This document shows positions 59,117-64,000 of a stretch of DNA of 64,000 nt, in pieces. This DNA comes from Butyricimonas virosa. Lineage in GTDB: Bacteria; Bacteroidota; Bacteroidia; Bacteroidales; Marinifilaceae. The notes under the pieces were generated by a model. The model made no database searches and was not told where the DNA came from. It was given only the letters and a program-made list of their open reading frames with translations. Both the position numbers and the translations under genes were made by a program. Location of the stretch: the NCBI RefSeq assembly GCF_025148635.1, contig NZ_CP102269.1, forward strand, positions 2,790,001-2,854,000, given 5' to 3'. Numbering within the stretch: the first letter of the stretch is position 1; each line of letters opens with the position of its first letter.

Positions 59117-59848
59117 ATGAAATTAAGAGCTGAGGACTTAGTAAAAAAATACAAGAGCCGTACGGTGGTAAAAGGAGTTTCCGTGAACGTGGAACAAGGG
59201 GAGATCGTCGGGTTATTGGGACCGAACGGGGCTGGGAAAACCACGTCATTTTATATGATTGTGGGATTGATTAAACCGAATGGGGGACGTATTTTCTTGG
59301 ATGACACGGAGATCACGACAGAACCCGTGTATCGTCGTGCCCAGCTTGGCGTGGGGTATCTTGCCCAGGAAGCTTCAGTGTTCCGGCAGTTGAGCGTGGA
59401 GGATAATATTAGGGCTGTTTTGGAAATGAGTAATTTACCGAAGGATTACCAGCGTCACCGTTTGGAGGAGATGCTGGATGAGTTCGGTTTACAACATATT
59501 CGCAAGAGTAAGGGAATTCAATTATCGGGAGGTGAGCGTCGGCGTACGGAGATTGCGCGGGCTTTGTCGATTGCCCCGAAATTTATCCTGTTGGATGAAC
59601 CTTTTGCCGGCGTGGACCCGATTGCCGTGGAGGATATTCAGAGTATCGTGATCAAGTTAAAAGAGAAAAATATCGGGATTCTGATTACGGACCACAACGT
59701 TCAGGAGACTTTGTGTATTACAGACCGGGCTTATCTGTTGTATGACGGGCGAATTTTACAATCCGGTTCTGCGGAGGATTTGGCTAATGATCCGGAAGTT
59801 AGAAGGGTTTACCTGGGGAAAAATTTTGAATTACGCAGGAAAAAATAA
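59117..59848 (+). CDS. lptB: LPS-transport ABC ATPase LptB
   Basis: A 243-residue ATPase that powers extraction of lipopolysaccharide from the inner membrane with LptFG. Walker A is GPNGAGKT (35-42), the signature is LSGGERRR, Walker B is KFILLDEPFAGVD, and the switch histidine lies in LITDHNVQETL. AQLGVGYLAQEASVFRQLSVEDNI is characteristic of LptB. Its membrane partners are not in the window. Confidence 0.95.
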   Translation: MKLRAEDLVKKYKSRTVVKGVSVNVEQGEIVGLLGPNGAGKTTSFYMIVGLIKPNGGRIFLDDTEITTEPVYRRAQLGVGYLAQEASVFRQLSVEDNIRAVLEMSNLPKDYQRHRLEEMLDEFGLQHIRKSKGIQLSGGERRRTEIARALSIAPKFILLDEPFAGVDPIAVEDIQSIVIKLKEKNIGILITDHNVQETLCITDRAYLLYDGRILQSGSAEDLANDPEVRRVYLGKNFELRRKK

Positions 59849-59865
59849 AAAAACGGTCAAATCGT

Positions 59866-59895
59866 TTTGCTTTTCACGAAAAAGCAATATATTTG
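59866..59895 (+). promoter_or_regulatory. Bacteroides-type promoter of tRNA-Leu
   Basis: TTTG (59866-59869) and TATATTTG (59888-59895) are 18 bases apart and match the consensus in every conserved base. The predicted start, about 59899, is 14 bases before the tRNA. Confidence 0.85.
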
Positions 59896-59912
59896 CACCG
59901 TCAAAATAGCAA

Positions 59913-59994
59913 GCGGGCGTGGCGAAACTGGTAGACGCACTAGACTTAGGATCTAGTGCCGCAAGGCGTGGGGGTTCGAGTCCCTTCGCCCGCA
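59913..59994 (+). tRNA. tRNA-Leu (anticodon TAG)
   Basis: An 82-base type II tRNA with acceptor arms GCGGGCG and CGCCCGC and discriminator A. The anticodon stem CTAGA/TCTAG closes the loop CTTAGGA, giving anticodon TAG, which reads CUA and probably other CUN codons. The long variable arm (TGCCGCAAGGCG region) and the T-loop GGTTCGAGTCC are present. CCA is not encoded (CTT follows), so it must be added enzymatically. It is followed by a terminator. Confidence 0.97.
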
Positions 59995-60005
59995 CTTGAA
60001 GAGAT

Positions 60006-60033
60006 GGCCGCCTTACAATGAGGTGGCCTTTTT
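60006..60033 (+). terminator. Intrinsic terminator after tRNA-Leu
   Basis: GGCCGCCT (60006-60013) pairs with AGGTGGCC (60021-60028), with one G-T pair and a 7-base loop, followed by TTTTT. Confidence 0.88.
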
Positions 60034-60070
60034 GTTTGTTTTATCAATTATTGTATTATCATAGAGAAGT

Positions 60071-61423
60071 ATGAATGTAACAAAGAACCAAATCGACGAT
60101 CTTAATGCAACCATTAAGATTCAATTGGATAAGGATGATTACGCAACTTGCGTGAGCGACGCGTTGAAAGATTACCAGAAGAAAGCGGTGATTGATGGTT
60201 TCCGGAAAGGGAAAACTCCTTTCGGTATTATCAAGAAAATGTACGGTAAAGCCGTTTTGATTGAGGAGATCAACAAGTTGATCGGAGAGAGTTTGTCTAA
60301 TTATATCCAAGAGAACGATTTGAATATCTTGGGTGAACCACTTCCGAGCGAGACAGAACAGAAGGAGTTGAATTTGGATGAGGAAAGTTTCGAGTTTGTT
60401 TATGATATTGCTTTGTCTCCCGCGATGAACGTGAAATTGAGCAAAAGAGAGAAAGTTCCTTATTACATCATCAAGGTCGATGATGAAATGATAGACAAAC
60501 AGATTGAAAGCATTTGCAAAAGCAATGGAGAGTTGACCCCGGTTGACATGATCGAGGGATCTGAATACGTGAAGGGTGAGTTGATCGAGTTGGGAGAAGA
60601 TGGGAAACCCAAGGAAGGTGGAATCCATGTTGAAGATGCTTCATTGTCAGTTGAACACATGAAGGATGAAGAGCAAGTGAAAGTTTTCACTGGCAAGCAA
60701 GCCGGAAACGAAGTGATTTTCAACCCGTCCAAAGCTTATCCCAACAAAACGGATTATGCTGCTTTGTTACAAATAAGCAAGGAAGAGGCCGAGCATGTTA
60801 CTTCTGATTTCTGCTTTATCATTAGCGAGATCAAACGTTACGTTGAGGCAGAAGTGAACCAGGCCTTATTTGATAAAGTTTACGGGGAAGGTAACGTGAA
60901 GAGTGTTGAGGAGTTCCGTGCCCGTGTGAAAGAAGATTTGGCTAAACAGTTCAAAGCTCATAGCGAGTACCGTTTGACGGTAGATGCTCGTGACAAGATG
61001 TTGAAGAAAAACGAGGATGTGGTTCTTCCTGAAGCATTCTTGAAGCGTTGGATGTTGGCTACCAATAAAGAATTAACTCAAGAGGCTGTTGATAAAGATT
61101 TCGATTCTTATCGGGATGAATTCAAGTGGCAGTTGATCAAGGGCGATATGATCAAAGAAAATAACATAAAAGTTGAGGACGAGGATATGAAGGTTGTTGG
61201 ACGTGAGGTTGCTGCCGCTCAATTACAACAATACGGGTTATACGGTTTGTCAGACGAGCAATTGGATGGTTTTGCCGTTCGTTTGCTTGAGAATGAGAAA
61301 CAGCGTGCCAGTCTTTACGACCGAGCATTGGAAAACAAGATTTTCAGTGTTATTAAAGAGGGCGTGAAATTGGAAGAGCAAGAGATATCTATGGAGGATT
61401 TCGGAAAGTTGTTCGAGAAGTAA
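60071..61423 (+). CDS. tig: Trigger factor, ribosome-associated chaperone
   Basis: A 450-residue chaperone that binds nascent chains at the ribosome exit. The ribosome-docking motif is seen as DGFRKGKTPFGIIKKMYG in the N-terminal domain (about residues 1-125). The PPIase-like middle domain (about 140-240) is recognisable in layout but diverged (GEDGKPKEGGIHVED, FNPSKAYPN), as is common in Bacteroidota. The helical C-terminal domain covers about 245-430. Length is normal. The ATG at 60071 directly precedes the conserved N-terminus. Confidence 0.93.
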   Translation: MNVTKNQIDDLNATIKIQLDKDDYATCVSDALKDYQKKAVIDGFRKGKTPFGIIKKMYGKAVLIEEINKLIGESLSNYIQENDLNILGEPLPSETEQKELNLDEESFEFVYDIALSPAMNVKLSKREKVPYYIIKVDDEMIDKQIESICKSNGELTPVDMIEGSEYVKGELIELGEDGKPKEGGIHVEDASLSVEHMKDEEQVKVFTGKQAGNEVIFNPSKAYPNKTDYAALLQISKEEAEHVTSDFCFIISEIKRYVEAEVNQALFDKVYGEGNVKSVEEFRARVKEDLAKQFKAHSEYRLTVDARDKMLKKNEDVVLPEAFLKRWMLATNKELTQEAVDKDFDSYRDEFKWQLIKGDMIKENNIKVEDEDMKVVGREVAAAQLQQYGLYGLSDEQLDGFAVRLLENEKQRASLYDRALENKIFSVIKEGVKLEEQEISMEDFGKLFEK

Positions 61424-61442
61424 TCAAGACTATATAATGGTG

Positions 61443-61473
61443 ACCCCGTCTCGTTGAGGCGGGGTATTTTTTT
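61443..61473 (+). terminator. Intrinsic terminator after tig
   Basis: ACCCCGTCTC (61443-61452) pairs with GAGGCGGGGT (61456-61465), with one G-T pair and loop GTT, followed by ATTTTTTT. Confidence 0.92.
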
Positions 61474-61790
61474 AGGATTATTCCAAGTTATAGAAGGAAC
61501 TTATCCAATCCTTCAGCTTTTCCCTTTGAATGTCTAATTGTTTTGGGGTAGAAAACCCGATGTAATCCCTTTCATATCCCGTCCATATTAATACTCTTCC
61601 CCGACACGCTCACAGAACACCTACGCCACACGGACGCTCCACGAGCGAAGGTGCACCGAAGATGTAGCGAAAGTGCACCGAGGATATCCACTGTTTCGAT
61701 CGGAACTACAAAGGTTTGTCACCGTAATCAATCCGGGTCTTCATCAGCTTTCGTGGATGAAAAGTTGACACGACCGTGTAGGGCGTAAAA
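61474..61790. other. Non-coding stretch with a 22-bp tandem duplication
   Basis: About 320 bases without a convincing gene on either strand. Positions 61644-61665 and 61666-61687 are two adjacent 22-base units (AGCGAAGGTGCACCGAAGATGT and its neighbour) identical at 19 of 22 positions. The centre of the stretch, around 61600-61690, is richer in G+C than the surrounding intergenic DNA. It could be a small RNA, a remnant of a lost gene or an intergenic repeat element. Confidence 0.5.
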
Positions 61791-61817
61791 AAAGCTACCC
61801 TTTAAGGATAGCTTTTT
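61790..61817. terminator. Bidirectional terminator upstream of TPR gene end
   Basis: AGCTACCCT (61793-61801) pairs with AGGATAGCT (61805-61813) with one mismatch and a 3-base loop, flanked by A-rich sequence on the left and T-rich on the right. It mainly serves the minus-strand TPR gene. Confidence 0.8.
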
Positions 61818-61837
61818 TCAGTAGTTTAGAAAATTTC

Positions 61838-62524
61838 TTATTTCATGTGCAGTTTTGCACGAGTGATGTATTTCTCGATGTCGCGAGCTTCATAAGAAGC
61901 GGGAAATTCTTTCTCCAATCTTTCGTACATGTTCAATGCACTTTTATAGTCGTTGGCTTTTTCGAAAGCAAGTCCGGCTTTCATCATGATAACCGGGGTG
62001 GTTGCCATATTGGTCGTTCCGGTAGTTGCTTTTTGATAATAGCTAGACGCTTTTTTGAAATCGCCCAATTGCATGTAAGCGTCACCCAAGTTTGCCGTTA
62101 CCATACTGGAAAAAATCACATCGTCAGAAGAGAATTTTTCCAAGTGTTTAATGGCGTTTTGGTTGTCACCCAAGTGCAAATAACAGATTCCTGCATAATA
62201 ATTAGCCAAATTTCCGCTAGGAGTAGAACTGTATTTGTCAATGATTTCCAAGAAACCGGGGGCGTTCCCATCGCCGTTAAGAGCCATGTTGAAAGAGTCT
62301 TTTTCAAAAAGATTCTCGGCAACGAACATTTGTTTCAATGCTTCTTCTTCCATCGGGGCTTTGTAGAATCTATAGTATCCCAAGATCACGCCTACCACGA
62401 TGATAATAACGAGGACTCCTCTTACCAATAACTTTTGATTTTTCTCGATGAATTGTTCGGTTGAAATCGTGGCTTCTTCAATTTGTTCAAAGCCATCCGC
62501 ACGTTTCTGTTTCTCTTTTGACAT
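61838..62524 (-). CDS. Membrane-anchored tetratricopeptide-repeat protein (YfgM-like)
   Basis: A 228-residue protein with a short charged N-terminus, one transmembrane segment (about 34-51, GVLVIIIVVGVILGYYRF) and a periplasmic part with TPR repeats. Recognisable units are NLANYYAGICYLHLGDNQNAIKHLEKF, MVTANLGDAYMQLGDFKKASSYYQKA and KAGLAFEKANDYKSALNMYERLEKEFP. The layout resembles YfgM, a periplasmic TPR protein that helps chaperone exported proteins at the Sec translocon. A similar role is an inference. Confidence 0.85.
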   Translation of the reverse strand: MSKEKQKRADGFEQIEEATISTEQFIEKNQKLLVRGVLVIIIVVGVILGYYRFYKAPMEEEALKQMFVAENLFEKDSFNMALNGDGNAPGFLEIIDKYSSTPSGNLANYYAGICYLHLGDNQNAIKHLEKFSSDDVIFSSMVTANLGDAYMQLGDFKKASSYYQKATTGTTNMATTPVIMMKAGLAFEKANDYKSALNMYERLEKEFPASYEARDIEKYITRAKLHMK

Positions 62525-62582
62525 GGTTATATGTTTTTGTTATTTACTTTTCTTATTCCTAGACGTATCGCTCGTCAACGTG

Positions 62583-62610
62583 CAAAATTAATTTTTTTTT
62601 TTATACCAAA
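62583..62610 (-). promoter_or_regulatory. Probable promoter of the TPR gene
   Basis: On the minus strand TTTG (62610-62607) and TAATTTTG (62590-62583) are present with a spacer of 16 bases, a little short of the usual 18-21. The predicted start lies about 55 bases before the ATG at 62524. Confidence 0.5.
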
Positions 62611-62741
62611 AGGATCTCCGTGAAATTTTATGCAAAAAATTATCTGTCCGGTGGATTATATCCTTCTTTTCCTTACTTTTGGTTGTTTGTTTCACGTTTG
62701 CGTTGGAACTTGTTGCTTGTAACCACTAACAGTTGAAGTGA

Positions 62742-63842
62742 ATGATTTTAAAGAACTTGAATGTTGTCAACTATAAGAATATTGCCGAGGCGAGTGTTGC
62801 GTGTTCTCCCCGGTTTAACTGTTTTATCGGGAATAATGGCGTGGGGAAGACCAATATTCTGGATGCCGTGTATCAGTTGTCAATGTGTAAAAGCTATTTC
62901 AACTTGCCTGATGCGCAGAATATTTGTCATGGGGAGGCTTTTTTCGTGATCGAGGGACAATATATGCACGGGGACGAGGAAATTGACGTGTATTGCGGGG
63001 TGAAACGAGGACAGAAGAAGATTTTTAAAAAGAATAAAAAGGCTTATACCCGACTTTCCGATCACATCGGGTTGTTGCCGTTAGTTATTATTTCACCTGC
63101 GGATGTGGTATTGATTGATGGTGCTAGCGAGGAGAGAAGACGTTTTATTGACGGGGTGATCAGTCAATGTGATAAGGAGTACTTGCAGTTATTGATTCGC
63201 TATAACCGGGTGTTGATGCAGCGAAATAGTTTTTTGAAGGAATATGCGGGACAGTCGATTGATACAGATATGTTGTCTGTGTGGGATGAACAACTTGCGG
63301 ATAGCGGGCGTGTTATTCTTGAACGGCGTAGGGCTTTCGTGGCGGAGTTGGAAGAGATGTTCCAAATGTATTATGATCGGGTTTCCTTGGGGAGGGAAAA
63401 GGTTATGCTGGAGTATTCTACGACTATAAAGAATGATGATTTCTTGGCTTCATTGCGTGGTAGTTTCGAGCGGGATCGGATATTGACTTACACGACGGTG
63501 GGAGTGCATCGGGATGATTTGAATTTGAGCCTGGAAGGGTACCCCGTGAAAAAGCTGGGGTCTCAGGGACAGAAAAAAAGTTTCCTGACAGCGTTGAAAT
63601 TGGCACAGTTTGCTTACTTGGTGAAGCAGAAGGGGGTGAAGCCGTTGCTACTGTTGGATGATATTTTTGATAAGCTGGATGCTGATCGGGTAAGCCAGAT
63701 CATTCGAATTGTTTCAAGTACGGACTTTGGTCAGGTTTTTGTTACGGATACCAATCGTGAACATATAGACGAAATTTTGAAGCAACATGCCATGGAATAC
63801 AAGATATTTCATGTTGAAGGGGGAGAAGTGATGAATTTGTGA
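62742..63842 (+). CDS. recF: DNA replication and repair protein RecF
   Basis: A 366-residue SMC-like ATPase that helps load RecA at gaps. Walker A is GNNGVGKT (30-37). The signature region YPVKKLGSQGQKKSFLTALKLAQ and Walker B KPLLLLDDIFDKLDADR are intact, followed by FVTDTNREHI. Length fits the family. It is divergent from the TPR gene. Its stop codon lies within the left arm of an inverted repeat that starts at 63839. Confidence 0.95.
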   Translation: MILKNLNVVNYKNIAEASVACSPRFNCFIGNNGVGKTNILDAVYQLSMCKSYFNLPDAQNICHGEAFFVIEGQYMHGDEEIDVYCGVKRGQKKIFKKNKKAYTRLSDHIGLLPLVIISPADVVLIDGASEERRRFIDGVISQCDKEYLQLLIRYNRVLMQRNSFLKEYAGQSIDTDMLSVWDEQLADSGRVILERRRAFVAELEEMFQMYYDRVSLGREKVMLEYSTTIKNDDFLASLRGSFERDRILTYTTVGVHRDDLNLSLEGYPVKKLGSQGQKKSFLTALKLAQFAYLVKQKGVKPLLLLDDIFDKLDADRVSQIIRIVSSTDFGQVFVTDTNREHIDEILKQHAMEYKIFHVEGGEVMNL

Positions 63843-63932
63843 TTTATGATTTACGATTATGTGATTCTTTACCACCGAATACACGTTCTAATCACGGAAT
63901 TAGAGTATCATAAATCGTGAATCATAAATCAC
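63839..63932. repeat. 20-bp inverted repeat overlapping the recF stop codon
   Basis: GTGATTTATGATTTACGATT (63839-63858) pairs with AATCGTGAATCATAAATCAC (63913-63932), 20 pairs with a single G-T, around a 54-base loop. The loop contains a smaller TCTAAT/ATTAGA hairpin. The arms belong to the GATTTATGATT family also seen at 46790-46879 and 56453-56554. The rest of the window to 64000 is AT-rich without a gene. Confidence 0.75.
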
Positions 63933-64000
63933 TAAATTTGGAGGGATTTGAAATTTAAAATCTAAAATTCATTCGGGTTGTTCAGAAAATCGTATTTTTG

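Noticed and set aside
61600..61690. CRISPR array from the tandem units near 61650
   Set aside because: There are only two adjacent units with no spacer between them and no cas genes in the window.

Overview
The window comes from a Bacteroidota chromosome, most likely order Bacteroidales. The evidence is the set of SusC/SusD outer-membrane pairs, the ECF sigma/FecR regulators, the Bacteroides-type promoters (TTTG about 19 bp before TAnnTTTG) and the housekeeping gene content (BamA, Skp, DUF368, DUF4301, DUF5686). The abundance of SusCD loci joined to DUF4843, PKD-like and thioredoxin-like proteins suggests Odoribacteraceae (Butyricimonas/Odoribacter). That placement is an inference and was not tested.

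Layout. 1-223: 3' end of an M3-family peptidyl-dipeptidase. 393-5135: a SusC/SusD pair without its own regulators. 5265-6943: dps and mutY. 6997-21149: regulated SUS-like locus 1 (ECF sigma, an IS3-family insertion, FecR, SusC with STN domain, SusD, DUF4843 lipoprotein, PKD-like lipoprotein, then three thioredoxin-fold proteins), closed by a terminator. 21307-28634: paralogous locus 2 (sigma, FecR, SusC, SusD, short DUF4843-like lipoprotein), also closed by a terminator. 28934-35208: a tightly packed set of exported proteins, four of them thioredoxin-fold, plus two unknowns and a trypsin-like protease. 35268-36327: two unknown membrane or exported proteins.

From 36337 the window becomes conserved housekeeping sequence. 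It holds aroE and a DUF368 lipid-carrier transporter on the minus strand, DUF4301, a small acidic protein, then CBS protein-nadK-uppS-bamA-skp-murI-rel-fur-purA. These are followed by an NhaD-type antiporter, MgtC-like protein, recQ, kdsD, a DUF5686 protein, lptB, tRNA-Leu(TAG), tig, a TPR protein and recF. Envelope biogenesis dominates: lipid carrier (UppS, DUF368), LPS (KdsD, LptB), outer-membrane proteins (BamA, Skp) and peptidoglycan (MurI).

How the parts fit. In the two regulated loci, a ligand bound by SusCD is expected to signal through the STN domain of SusC to FecR and so release the ECF sigma factor. Both sigma genes have a near-consensus promoter only a few bases before the ATG, so their mRNAs look leaderless or nearly so. 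A stable hairpin separates fecR from susC in both loci. The most unusual feature is the density of periplasmic thioredoxin-fold proteins: seven proteins and eight domains between 17.8 and 34.2 kb, with CGWC, CGPC and CYPC sites and one domain that has lost its first cysteine. This suggests a transport system tied to thiol/disulfide chemistry, with the substrate unknown.
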